Assembly (NCBI GenBank): GCA_000143165.1
Contig: CP002084.1
Span: 992,001-1,056,000 of the forward strand
Origin: Dehalogenimonas lykanthroporepellens BL-DC-9
GTDB taxonomy: Bacteria > Chloroflexota > Dehalococcoidia > Dehalococcoidales > Dehalococcoidaceae
Direction of reading: 5' to 3'
DNA: 64,000 nucleotides
The position numbers and the translations under genes were made by a program. The notes beneath the pieces were generated by a model that was given only the letters and a program-made list of their open reading frames with translations, was not told the origin of the DNA and searched no databases. Shown piece by piece: positions 7,028 to 15,289 of this stretch (positions are counted from its first letter, which is position 1; each line of letters begins with the position of its first letter).

Positions 7028-9010
7028 CTAATCACCCTTGATATCGGGTTTTTTCTCGGCGGTCTTGTAGCGCTGTGCGCTGTTTTTGAGTTCGTCGAAG
7101 GCCGCCCTGGCTTCGTCGATGGAAGCGCCGTCATCCAGCGTCGAGGTATCGCCGACGGTCGCTCCGGTAGCCACCGCCTTCAGCAGACGCCGCATGATCT
7201 TGCCGGAACGGGTCTTCGGCAAAAGGTTGACGAAGAATATCTCTTCCGGCGTGGCCAGCGCGCCGATGGTCGCCCGCAGATGACGCGTCAGCTCGGCCTT
7301 GATTTCCGGTGACGGGTCGGTGCCCTTGCGCAACGTCACGAACAGAATGATAGCTTCGCCCTTGACCTCATCAGGCCGGGAACAGGCCGCCGCCTCGGCC
7401 ACCGCGGAGTGGCCAACGATAGAGCTTTCCAGTTCAGCGGTGGAAATCCGATGGCCGGCTACCTTGATGACCTCGTCAGCCCGGCCCAGCAACCACAGGA
7501 AATTGTCCTGGTCCCTCATGCAGAAGTCGCCGGGCAGATAATTACCTGGGAAACGGGACCAATAGGTTTTCTCGTAAAGTTCCTGGTTGTTATAGATGTC
7601 CAGTAACATACCGGGCCACGGCTTCCGGATGACAATAAAGCCGGTCTGGCCGTTAGGCAGTTCCTTGCCGTCGGGATCCAGCACCGCTACATCCACACCG
7701 GGCATCGGTTTGGTGGCCGAACCGGGTTTCAACGGATGAGGCTGGATGCCGGGGGTCGGCGAAATCATGAACCCGCCGGTCTCCGTCTGCCACCAGGTGT
7801 CGGAGATGGGAATCCGTTCGTGGCCGATATTACGGTAGTACCACAACCAGGCTTCCGGGTTGATCGGCTCGCCGACCGAACCCAGCGACTTTAAGCTGGA
7901 CAGGTCATACTTGGCCGGCCATTCCTCACCGTGCCGCATGAACATCCGGATGGCAGTGGGAGAGGTATAGAAAATAGTCACGCCGTATTTGGCAATCAAC
8001 TGCCACCAGCGGTCGATACCCGGATAATCCGGCGCTCCTTCATACATCACCGAAGTCAAACCCAGCTCCAGCGGCGCGAACACCACATAGCTGTGACCGG
8101 TAATCCAGCCGATATCGGCGGTGCACCAGAAGACACTCTCTTTGCCGGGATTGAAGGCCCATTGCAGTGTCTTGGCTATCCATAGGGAATAACCGGCGGT
8201 GCCATGCAGAATACCCTTGGGCTTGCCGGTACTGCCTGAGGTATAAAGGACGAACAGCGGGTCATTGGAATCCATCTCTTCCGGAGCGACATATTCATCG
8301 GTATCGGACAGAATATCGTCCAGCCAGACATCGCGCTTGGGGTCCATTTCGGTATGGTGACCGGTATGCTTGACCACCACGATCTTCTCGACACAGGGAC
8401 ACTTGCCGGCGGCCTCGACCGCGTTATCTTTCAATGGCAGTATCTTGCCGCGGCGATGCATTCCGGAAGCGGTGATAATGACTTTGGCATTCACATCCTC
8501 GACCCGGTCGGCCAGCGCCTGACCGGAGAAGGCGGAGAATACCACGGTAAAAATGGCCCCGATGCGAGCGCAGGCCAGCATGAACACCGGGAGTGCCGGA
8601 ATCATCGGCAGATACAGGGCCACTTTATCGCCCCTGTTCACCCCCAGCCGCTTGAGCGCCGCGGCGTAGTTATTGGTCAATCGGTACATTTCATGGTAGG
8701 TCAGCACCTGGGAATCACCCAGCTCGCCTTCCCAATAGAAAGCTACTTTATTTCTGGTCTCGGTCTTCATATGCCGGTCCAGGCACTGATAGGACAGGTT
8801 CAGTTTGCCACCGACGAACCAGCGGGCATAGGGGGCCTTCCAATCCAGCACCTTCTCCCAGGGCTTGAACCAGTCCAGGCTTTCCGCCTGCTCCGCCCAG
8901 AACCCTTCAGGATCCTCGAGGGAACGACGGTACATTTCGTCGTACTCGCCGGTGGGGTTGTAATAACTGCCGGTGGGTAGATGGGTCACGCGGGAATCTG
9001 TCTGTGTCAT
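7028..9010 (-). CDS. acs: acetyl-CoA synthetase (AMP-forming)
   Basis: Acetate-CoA ligase of 660 residues, full length for the family. It activates acetate to acetyl-CoA via acetyl-AMP, which suits an organism that uses acetate as carbon source. The adenylation P-loop is YTSGSTGKPKG; SDTWWQTETGG is the A5 motif of acetyl-CoA synthetases; the catalytic lysine is in LPKTRSGKIMRR near the C-terminus and is the lysine usually acetylated for control. The ATG follows a GAGAGGA ribosome site. It is 36 bases downstream of the sugar nucleotidyltransferase gene on the same strand, so the two may share a transcript. Confidence 0.95.
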   Translation of the reverse strand: MTQTDSRVTHLPTGSYYNPTGEYDEMYRRSLEDPEGFWAEQAESLDWFKPWEKVLDWKAPYARWFVGGKLNLSYQCLDRHMKTETRNKVAFYWEGELGDSQVLTYHEMYRLTNNYAAALKRLGVNRGDKVALYLPMIPALPVFMLACARIGAIFTVVFSAFSGQALADRVEDVNAKVIITASGMHRRGKILPLKDNAVEAAGKCPCVEKIVVVKHTGHHTEMDPKRDVWLDDILSDTDEYVAPEEMDSNDPLFVLYTSGSTGKPKGILHGTAGYSLWIAKTLQWAFNPGKESVFWCTADIGWITGHSYVVFAPLELGLTSVMYEGAPDYPGIDRWWQLIAKYGVTIFYTSPTAIRMFMRHGEEWPAKYDLSSLKSLGSVGEPINPEAWLWYYRNIGHERIPISDTWWQTETGGFMISPTPGIQPHPLKPGSATKPMPGVDVAVLDPDGKELPNGQTGFIVIRKPWPGMLLDIYNNQELYEKTYWSRFPGNYLPGDFCMRDQDNFLWLLGRADEVIKVAGHRISTAELESSIVGHSAVAEAAACSRPDEVKGEAIILFVTLRKGTDPSPEIKAELTRHLRATIGALATPEEIFFVNLLPKTRSGKIMRRLLKAVATGATVGDTSTLDDGASIDEARAAFDELKNSAQRYKTAEKKPDIKGD

Positions 9011-9046
9011 CTTTTCTTCCTCTCTTCTTTTTGATATATGAAAAAG

Positions 9047-10117
9047 TCAATTATTCAGTATGGTGCCCGGCCAGACTTCGGCCTCGTTCAATGTCCGACC
9101 TTCGTCGACCCAGACGCCGTCGGCCAGTACCGAATCGGCAACGACGGCCTCACTGCCCAGATGACAGCCGGCGGCGACCACCGAACCGGTGACCGCCGCC
9201 CTGTCGCCGATAAAGACGCCGTCCCAGACGATGGAACCTTCCACCCGGGCCCCCCGGCCCAGCCTGGTGCCGTCGCCCAGCGCCGCCGGGCCGCGCACTA
9301 CTGCGCCGGCGCCCAGCCGGCAGTCGTTGCCGATAATCACCGGCCCGGTAATCTCGGCCGTGGCATCCATGACCACATTTCGACCCCAGTTGTTCCGACC
9401 GCCGCCGGCCCCTGCCAGCAGGTCCATGTTGAGCCGGTAATATCGTTCACTGTTGCCCATATCTATCCAGTAACTGCCGGAGATATCGTAACCGTAAAAA
9501 GGCCGCCGTTCGGCCAGCAACTGCTGGAAGGTTTCCCGTTCGATGCTGACCGGCCGGCCGGCGGGAATGTATTCCAGCACCGCCGGTTCCAGCGCGTAAC
9601 AGCCGGCGTTTATCATATCGGTGGTAATCTCATCAGGGGATGGTTTTTCGATGAAACGGGCTATCCGCCCGTCAGCACCGGTCTCCACCAGACCGAAGGC
9701 CGCCGGATTGGCCACCGGCGTCAGCGCGATGGTAGCCGTCGCCCCGCGCCGGCGGTGGTATTCCAGCAAGGCAGTATAATCGATGTCGGCGTAGATGTCG
9801 CCGTTCAATACCAGAAAGGTGCCGTTGCCCAGCAGTCCCTGGCAGTTCCTGACACCGCCAGCGGTTCCCAGCGGCTGTTCTTCATCGACAAACATCACCT
9901 TAACACCAAAAGCACTGCCGTCGCCGAAGTAACTTTCCATGCGGCCAGCCAGGTGGCCCCGGGTGAAGATGACCTCGTTCACCCCGTGTCGCGCCAGACG
10001 TTCGACGACGCGCGCCATGAAAGGCCGGTTGACCACCGGCATCATTGCCTTGGGCATATTGACCGACAGCGGCCGCAACCGCGTCCCCAGTCCGCCTACC
10101 AGAACCAGCGCTTTCAT
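9047..10117 (-). CDS. sugar-1-phosphate nucleotidyltransferase with left-handed beta-helix tail
   Basis: NDP-sugar pyrophosphorylase of 356 residues, similar to mannose-1-phosphate guanylyltransferases and GlmU/RmlA relatives. The N-terminal catalytic domain (1-235) has the signature ALVLVGGLGTRLRPLS and the metal-binding NGDIYADID. The C-terminal part (about 250-350) has hexapeptide repeats (GPVIIGNDCRLGAGAVVRGPAALGDG), forming a left-handed beta-helix. It likely supplies an activated sugar for glycan or compatible-solute synthesis. The only Shine-Dalgarno-like GGAGG is 17 bases upstream of the ATG, which is rather far. The exact sugar and nucleotide cannot be told from sequence alone. Confidence 0.88.
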   Translation of the reverse strand: MKALVLVGGLGTRLRPLSVNMPKAMMPVVNRPFMARVVERLARHGVNEVIFTRGHLAGRMESYFGDGSAFGVKVMFVDEEQPLGTAGGVRNCQGLLGNGTFLVLNGDIYADIDYTALLEYHRRRGATATIALTPVANPAAFGLVETGADGRIARFIEKPSPDEITTDMINAGCYALEPAVLEYIPAGRPVSIERETFQQLLAERRPFYGYDISGSYWIDMGNSERYYRLNMDLLAGAGGGRNNWGRNVVMDATAEITGPVIIGNDCRLGAGAVVRGPAALGDGTRLGRGARVEGSIVWDGVFIGDRAAVTGSVVAAGCHLGSEAVVADSVLADGVWVDEGRTLNEAEVWPGTILNN

Positions 10118-10233
10118 AAAATGACGAGTTTGTCCTCCAATAAGAAATCTACAGACCGGAACAGGTATTGTCAGGTAGAATGCCCTTATCTTATAAGAAC
10201 TAGTCCCCTTAAATCAAGCCCTAAGACCCATAT

Positions 10234-10845
10234 TCAAATATTTTCCGGTAATCTTTCCAACTCCGGCCGAATACGGACAGCCGCCCGGGCCCGATGGGAC
10301 AGAGCGTCCTTTTCCCCCGGCGACAGTTCGGCCATGGTTCGCCGTCTGCCTTCCGGCAGAAACACCGGGTCATAACCGAACCCGCCTTCGCCCCGGGCTT
10401 CCAGGGCGATACGGCCTTCCACAGTACCTTCAACCACCACCGTTTCCCGCCGGGGCGCGGCCAGGGCGATGGCACAGCGGAAACGTGCTGTGCGGCGTTC
10501 TTCCGGCACCCCGGCCAGCCGTCTCAGCACCAGAAGAAACCGCCCGATATCGTCCAGTCCGGCTCCGCCATAGCGGGCGGATTCCACCCCAGGCTGGCCG
10601 CCCAGGGCATCCACTTCCAGCCCGGAATCGTCAGCCAGGGACGGCATACCGGTAGCCTCAGCCAGCGCCTCAGCTTTGATGACGGCATTGTCAGCAAAGG
10701 TCGCGCCGGTTTCTTCGGGCCGGACATCCAGCCCCAGTTCAGCCGGCGTCACGATGCCGAAACCGGTACCGGCCAACAACCGCCGATACTCCCGCACCTT
10801 GCCGGTATTGCCGGTGGCCAGCACCAGCCGCCTGTTCTCCTTCAT
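10234..10845 (-). CDS. rdgB: XTP/dITP diphosphatase (RdgB/HAM1 family)
   Basis: Non-canonical purine NTP pyrophosphatase of 203 residues that removes XTP, ITP and dITP from the nucleotide pool. Family motifs are clear: LATGNTGKVREYRRLL (nucleotide-binding start), SLADDSGLEVDALGGQPGVESARY (catalytic Asp), and GFGYDPVFLPEGRRRTMAEL with the later SHRARA. The ATG at 10845 is chosen because the conserved start of the family follows within six residues; upstream codons overlap the terminator of the fbp transcript. It lies about 100 bases behind that terminator. Confidence 0.93.
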   Translation of the reverse strand: MKENRRLVLATGNTGKVREYRRLLAGTGFGIVTPAELGLDVRPEETGATFADNAVIKAEALAEATGMPSLADDSGLEVDALGGQPGVESARYGGAGLDDIGRFLLVLRRLAGVPEERRTARFRCAIALAAPRRETVVVEGTVEGRIALEARGEGGFGYDPVFLPEGRRRTMAELSPGEKDALSHRARAAVRIRPELERLPENI

Positions 10846-10879
10846 CCCGTCTTCTATCTTTATCCCCCGATTAAAAACC

Positions 10880-10920
10880 AGCCCCCTTCTCTGCGGCAAT
10901 CCCGACGGTAAAAGGGGGCT
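10880..10920 (-). terminator. intrinsic terminator of the cobO-fbp transcript
   Basis: Nine-base stem (AGCCCCCTT with AAGGGGGCT). On the minus strand the hairpin is followed by GGTTTTTAA, a good uridine tract. Confidence 0.75.
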
Positions 10921-10940
10921 GAAAAACGGTCTGTTTTTGA

Positions 10941-12035
10941 TTACTCGATTGGCTCGAAACGCCCTTCCAGTTTACGCGACACCTGGGGCATGGTGGTGTA
11001 TTCCATCTCATCCAGCGGCAACCGGTGCGGTTCGAACGGGCCATGTTCCCGCATCATGTAAGCCATATCGTTGGCCTTCTGGCGAGCCTGATCGTAGGAC
11101 ACGTCAGCAAAGAAATCCCGCGGCCCCACCAGCCGGCCCTCCGCCAGCTGGAAGCCCAGGGCGGTTACCCTTGGCGGCCCGTCGAAACGGGTCGGCAGAC
11201 TGTCGGCAACGCTCACCGGCATCAGCGGGCCGTAATGCGAGCCGCGCATCCAGCCTTCCACCAGGTACGGCTTGGCGAACGGCTCCAGGACTTCGCCGAC
11301 CGCCGGAAAGGAACCCTGACAGCGGACGATGCACACCGGGTCATCCTTGCCGACATACCGGCCGGCCAGAAACGCCAGCTTCTGGGTGGAAGACGAGGCG
11401 GCGATCTCTCCACTCAGGGTATAGACTGACTTGATGGGATAGCGGTTGGCCGCGCCGATAAAGACCAGCATATCGTATATCTCTTCCGGAGTCTTGAAGG
11501 TGATCTTTTTGCTTTCCTTGACGTCATGCACCTCAAACTTGAAACCCTGGTGCATGTTCTCGGCGATTACCAAACCGATGGTATTAAATGGATCGGCAAA
11601 CATCTTGTACAGCGGGAGGTTCCAGGCACCCGATGATGTCTTGTCAGCCATGAACACCACTACCGGCTCGGACGTTCGTTCCTCGAACTCCATTTCGGCC
11701 GCGCCCGGCCCCATGCCTTTGATATTGCCGGAAAAGGCATCGGTCAGCAGGTCCTGGCCGGCGCCATAGAGTTTATGTTTCTTGGCCACTTCGGTGCAGG
11801 CAACGAAGGTATTCCACGCCATCTCGTGGATATCGGCATTGTTCTCTCCCCGCTGATGGGTCATGATAAGTTGCAGATCGTCACCGCACTTGGTGGTGTG
11901 ATAATCTATCAACAGACCACTTTTCTTGGCCTTGGCCAGAGCGTCGTCAGCGGTACAGACGCACTCCGGATGGGCATCCGAATGACCTACATAGCCACCG
12001 ATATCGGCCTTGATTACGCTCAGAGTAATCTTCAT
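10941..12035 (-). CDS. fbp: fructose-1,6-bisphosphate aldolase/phosphatase (FBPA/P)
   Basis: Bifunctional gluconeogenic enzyme of 364 residues (class V FBPase), common in archaea and deep-branching bacteria. It condenses triose phosphates and dephosphorylates the product, making gluconeogenesis one-way. The N-terminus MKITLSVIKADIGGYVGHS and the metal-binding aspartates in GDDLQLIMTH and FMADKTSSGAWN are typical, as is the ISP-type C-terminus. It begins 24 bases after cobO with a GGAGGAG ribosome site, so it is likely co-transcribed. It fits an acetate-assimilating, non-sugar-using lifestyle. Confidence 0.95.
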   Translation of the reverse strand: MKITLSVIKADIGGYVGHSDAHPECVCTADDALAKAKKSGLLIDYHTTKCGDDLQLIMTHQRGENNADIHEMAWNTFVACTEVAKKHKLYGAGQDLLTDAFSGNIKGMGPGAAEMEFEERTSEPVVVFMADKTSSGAWNLPLYKMFADPFNTIGLVIAENMHQGFKFEVHDVKESKKITFKTPEEIYDMLVFIGAANRYPIKSVYTLSGEIAASSSTQKLAFLAGRYVGKDDPVCIVRCQGSFPAVGEVLEPFAKPYLVEGWMRGSHYGPLMPVSVADSLPTRFDGPPRVTALGFQLAEGRLVGPRDFFADVSYDQARQKANDMAYMMREHGPFEPHRLPLDEMEYTTMPQVSRKLEGRFEPIE

Positions 12036-12059
12036 TGAGTTTCTCCTCCGAAAATACGG

Positions 12060-12623
12060 TTAATAATCAATGCCCTTGCGGGCGCGGATTCCTTCGTTGA
12101 TGGGGTGCTTGATCATCAGCACCTCGGATACCAGGTCGGCCATCTGCACCAGTCGGGGGTCGGCGTAACGCCCGGTCAGCACAAGCTCGACCTGAGGAGG
12201 CTTGTTCTCGATCAAATTGACTACTTCTTCGATGTCCACCAGGCTGGAAGCGATAGCGCCGTTAACCTCATCCAGCACGATGACGTCATAGTCACCGCTG
12301 TTCATGGCCGCTTTGGCGGAGTCCAGTGCCTTCTGCGCCTGCTCCCGATGTTCCGGCTGAACGTTGCCCCGCTTGGCCCAGCCCCGCTGGCCGAAAGTGT
12401 CGATGGTAACATTGGGCAGGGCCTTGAGCACCTTGAATTCGCCATGTTCGAAAGCCTCGTTAGCCTTCATCATGAACACCATATAGACCCGCAGACCGTG
12501 CCCGGCGGCGCGAACCGCAGTACCGATGGCCGCTGAGGTTTTTCCCTTGCCGTGGCCGGTGAAGATATTCACCAGTCCGCGTTCCAGTTTGTAACCGTTG
12601 TCCGATGCAGTATGTTCGGTCAA
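12060..12623 (-). CDS. cobO: cob(I)yrinic acid a,c-diamide adenosyltransferase
   Basis: ATP:corrinoid adenosyltransferase of the CobO/BtuR type, 187 residues, acting in cobalamin synthesis or salvage; organohalide respirers depend on corrinoids for RdhA. The P-loop is FTGHGKGKTSAAIGTAVRAAGHG, and DVIVLDEVNGA plus VLTGRYADPRL are family motifs. The TTG at 12623 is preferred over TTG 12695 because a GGAGGT lies just upstream (3-4 bases, a little close) and because a TTGACA-17-TTAAAC promoter (12687-12715) covers the upstream candidate. No cobalamin riboswitch signature was seen in the leader. Confidence 0.9.
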   Translation of the reverse strand: MTEHTASDNGYKLERGLVNIFTGHGKGKTSAAIGTAVRAAGHGLRVYMVFMMKANEAFEHGEFKVLKALPNVTIDTFGQRGWAKRGNVQPEHREQAQKALDSAKAAMNSGDYDVIVLDEVNGAIASSLVDIEEVVNLIENKPPQVELVLTGRYADPRLVQMADLVSEVLMIKHPINEGIRARKGIDY

Positions 12624-12686
12624 AATACCTCCGGGAATAGTTTGTATGATAAGCGGGGGCTTACCTCGGATGGTAAAACCTTCCAA

Positions 12687-12715
12687 GTTTAACAAGCTCA
12701 GTCTCCGAGTGTCAA
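12687..12715 (-). promoter_or_regulatory. promoter of cobO-fbp
   Basis: TTGACA at 12710-12715, 17-base spacer, TTAAAC at 12687-12692 on the minus strand. Predicted start near 12680 gives a leader of about 57 bases. Confidence 0.55.
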
Positions 12716-12889
12716 CTGAAAATATGTCCGGTTATTTCTATAATTCCGGTTATTTTTCCATTATCCCAGCTTCGGACAACGTATTGGCGGTGACAAAAAT
12801 CAGCTCCTCGGAGGAAATCCGGGCTGTTTCTGAGATTGCGCATCACCAGGTGTTCACTATAACCGGGCACATATAGATTCCACCGAGCT

Positions 12890-13651
12890 TCAATCCACCC
12901 TTGTTACATAGTTGCGAAGGGTGCCGATATTTTCAATGCGCACTTCCACTGTGTCCCCCGGTTCCATCGAGCCGATGCCGGAAGGCGTCCCTGTTGTGAC
13001 CATATCTCCCGGCAACAGCGTCATTACGTGGGTAATGAAATGAATCAGATAGTCGATATGAAAGATAAGGTCGGCGGTATTGCCGTGTTGACGGCGTTCG
13101 CCGTTGAGGTAGGTTTCCACCGTCAGTGAAGAAGGGTCGACGCCCGTCGAAATCCACGGCCCGACGGCGGCAAAAGTATTGAAGCCTTTGGCCCGCGTCC
13201 ACTGGCCGTCCAGCTTCTGCAAATCCCGGGCGGTGACGTCGTTGAAACAGGTATAACCCAGGATATAATCCCCGGCGTCAGCCCTGGCTACCCGCCAGGC
13301 GGGTTTTTTGATCACCAGCGCCAGTTCAGCCTCGTAATCCACCCGGTGCGAAGCCTCCGGATACACTATATCCGCCTCGGGGCCGATGACCGCCGTGGAC
13401 GGCTTGAGAAAGATGAGAGGAGCGTCAGGCAGTTCATGTTTCATTTCGCGGGCGTGTCCGTGATAGTTAACCCCCAGGCAGACAATCTTGCTCGGCTGGC
13501 AGGGCGCCAGCAGTTCAGTGCCTTCCAGGGGATACTCCTGCCCGGTAAAATCCATTTCCTTCCAGGGAGCACTACGCAGTTCCCGGATGGAGCCGTCGGC
13601 GGCCACGCCGTAACGCGCCTCGCCGTGGCGGTTGAATCTGACGATGTTCAT
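12890..13651 (-). CDS. fumarylacetoacetate hydrolase family protein
   Basis: FAH-superfamily enzyme of 253 residues (2-hydroxyhepta-2,4-diene-1,7-dioate isomerase or acylpyruvase type). Signature segments: KIVCLGVNYHGHA, FLKPSTAVIGP, VDYEAELALVI with the metal-ligand Glu, and the C-terminal GDMVTTGTPSGIGSMEPGD. Metal-dependent C-C bond hydrolysis or oxaloacetate decarboxylation is established for relatives; the substrate here is unknown. The ATG lies six bases after a TACAAT box, so the mRNA is probably leaderless. It is divergent from the ComM-like gene. Confidence 0.9.
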   Translation of the reverse strand: MNIVRFNRHGEARYGVAADGSIRELRSAPWKEMDFTGQEYPLEGTELLAPCQPSKIVCLGVNYHGHAREMKHELPDAPLIFLKPSTAVIGPEADIVYPEASHRVDYEAELALVIKKPAWRVARADAGDYILGYTCFNDVTARDLQKLDGQWTRAKGFNTFAAVGPWISTGVDPSSLTVETYLNGERRQHGNTADLIFHIDYLIHFITHVMTLLPGDMVTTGTPSGIGSMEPGDTVEVRIENIGTLRNYVTRVD

Positions 13652-13657
13652 CGCAGA

Positions 13658-13686
13658 ATTGTAGCCGGAATGACCGCCGGGTACAA
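13658..13686 (-). promoter_or_regulatory. leaderless promoter of the FAH-family gene
   Basis: TTGTAC (13681-13686), 17-base spacer, TACAAT (13658-13663). Only six bases separate the -10 box from the ATG at 13651, so transcription should begin at or next to the start codon. Confidence 0.6.
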
Positions 13687-13702
13687 GCCGGTCTAGACCC
13701 GT

Positions 13703-13731
13703 TTGACACCCCGCCTCCGGCTGGCTAACAT
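13703..13731 (+). promoter_or_regulatory. promoter of the ComM-like gene
   Basis: TTGACA (13703-13708), 17-base spacer, TAACAT (13726-13731). Nine bases separate the -10 box from the ATG at 13741 and no Shine-Dalgarno sequence is present. Confidence 0.65.
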
Positions 13732-13740
13732 AAGGCCCAC

Positions 13741-15258
13741 ATGCTCGCCAAAACCACTACCTGTGCCCTGCTCGGTCTCGACGGCACCATCGTCGAAGTT
13801 GAGGTCGATATCGCCCCCGGTCTGCCGTCCTTCACCGTAGTCGGCCTGCCCGATGCCGCCATTCAGGAATCACGGGAGAGGGTGCGGGCCGCCGTTCGTA
13901 ACTCGGGTTTCTATTTCCCCATGAAAAGGGTCGTCGCCGGTCTGGCGCCGGCTGATTTCAAGAAGACCGGCCCCGCCTATGACCTGCCCATCGCTCTGGG
14001 CATCCTGCTCAGTTCCGGCCAGCTCCAGGCCAAAGTCGATGACCTCATCTTCCTGGGCGAACTGTCACTGGAAGGTAAACTGCGCCACACCTCCGGCATC
14101 CTGCCCATGGTCTCGCTGGCGCGTCAGAACGGCTTCCGCAGGGTAGTCGTCCCCGCTGAAGATGCCGCCGAGGCGGCGCTGGTTGACGGTATGGAAATCA
14201 TCCCGCTGGACAGTCTGGCCGGGCTGGCCTCTTTCCTGTCCGGTGAAACCGCCGCCCCGACACTGCCGGCTCCGCCGCCGGCGGTTGATGACGAGGCCGA
14301 AACCGCCTTCGACCTGACTCATATCAAGGGTCAGGAGCATGTCAAACGCGCCCTGGAAGTAGCCGCGGCCGGGGCCCATAACATCGTCATGTCCGGGCCG
14401 CCCGGCTCCGGCAAGACTATGCTGGCGCGGGCGCTGACCACTATTCTGCCGCCGCTGACCAACGATGAAGCGCTGGAGGTCACCAAGATTTATTCCGTCT
14501 CCGGCAAACTCCCGCCGGGGACGCCGCTGGTGCGCCGGCGTCCCTTCCGCAGTCCGCATTACACCACTTCCGCCGCCGGATTGGTCGGCGGCGGTCATCA
14601 GCCGCGTCCGGGAGAAATAACCCTGTCCCACCGCGGCGTGCTGTTTCTGGATGAACTGCCGGAATTCGGCCATAACATGCTGGAAGTCCTGCGTCAGCCG
14701 CTGGAAGACCGGGTGGTGACCATCAGCCGCTCCCAGGGTACCGTCACCTTCCCGGCTAACTTCATGCTGGTCGGCGCCATGAATCCCTGCCCCTGTGGTT
14801 ACTACGGCGACCAGCTCAAGGAATGCCGTTGCGCCGCCTCCCAGATTACCCGCTATCAGAACCGCCTTTCGGGGCCGTTTCTGGACCGGGTGGATATCTT
14901 CGTCGAAGTGCCGCGCGTGGATTATGACAAGCTGTCGGGCGACCACCGGGGGGAAACATCCACCACCGTAGCGGCGCGGGTAACCGAAGCCCGCCACCGT
15001 CAGACCGCCCGTTTCCAAAACACCCGGCTGACCGCCAACAACGACATGACCGCCGCCGACATCAAGAAGTACTGCCGGCTGGAAGCACCGGCGGAAAGCC
15101 TGCTCCGCACCGCCATGCGTCAATTGTCTTTATCCGCCCGTGCCTTTCACCGTACGCTCAAGCTCTCCCGCACCATCGCCGACCTGGACGGCGCGGACAC
15201 CATCAAGACCCATCACCTGGCCGAGGCCCTGCAGTACCGTCCCCGACTGGGCATTTAA
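13741..15258 (+). CDS. comM: YifB/ComM-family Mg-chelatase-like AAA+ ATPase
   Basis: AAA+ ATPase of 505 residues; ComM is a branch-migration helicase that helps integrate DNA taken up in natural transformation. The N-terminal Lon-protease-like (ChlI) domain (1-170) is followed by an Mg-chelatase domain with Walker A GPPGSGKTMLARAL, Walker B GVLFLDELPEF and NPCPCGYYGD, and a C-terminal helical domain (about 400-505). Length is normal. The promoter places the ATG within about three bases of the predicted transcript start. It converges with the Na+-symporter gene. Confidence 0.93.
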   Translation: MLAKTTTCALLGLDGTIVEVEVDIAPGLPSFTVVGLPDAAIQESRERVRAAVRNSGFYFPMKRVVAGLAPADFKKTGPAYDLPIALGILLSSGQLQAKVDDLIFLGELSLEGKLRHTSGILPMVSLARQNGFRRVVVPAEDAAEAALVDGMEIIPLDSLAGLASFLSGETAAPTLPAPPPAVDDEAETAFDLTHIKGQEHVKRALEVAAAGAHNIVMSGPPGSGKTMLARALTTILPPLTNDEALEVTKIYSVSGKLPPGTPLVRRRPFRSPHYTTSAAGLVGGGHQPRPGEITLSHRGVLFLDELPEFGHNMLEVLRQPLEDRVVTISRSQGTVTFPANFMLVGAMNPCPCGYYGDQLKECRCAASQITRYQNRLSGPFLDRVDIFVEVPRVDYDKLSGDHRGETSTTVAARVTEARHRQTARFQNTRLTANNDMTAADIKKYCRLEAPAESLLRTAMRQLSLSARAFHRTLKLSRTIADLDGADTIKTHHLAEALQYRPRLGI

Positions 15259-15289
15259 CCGGTAAAGTTTGGCGCGAGAGCCGTCAGGG

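Noticed and set aside
9038-10375. 445-codon open frame on the plus strand
   Set aside because: Antisense to the sugar nucleotidyltransferase and rdgB; no domain, no ribosome site.
12598-12876. 92-codon plus-strand ORF
   Set aside because: It overlaps the cobO promoter and start antisense and has no family features; the gap is better explained as the cobO leader and control region.
12624-12889. Cobalamin riboswitch upstream of cobO
   Set aside because: No B12-box-like conserved sequence was found in the leader or further upstream.
14065-15123. 352-codon open frame on the minus strand
   Set aside because: Antisense to the ComM-like ATPase; glycine- and arginine-rich shadow translation.
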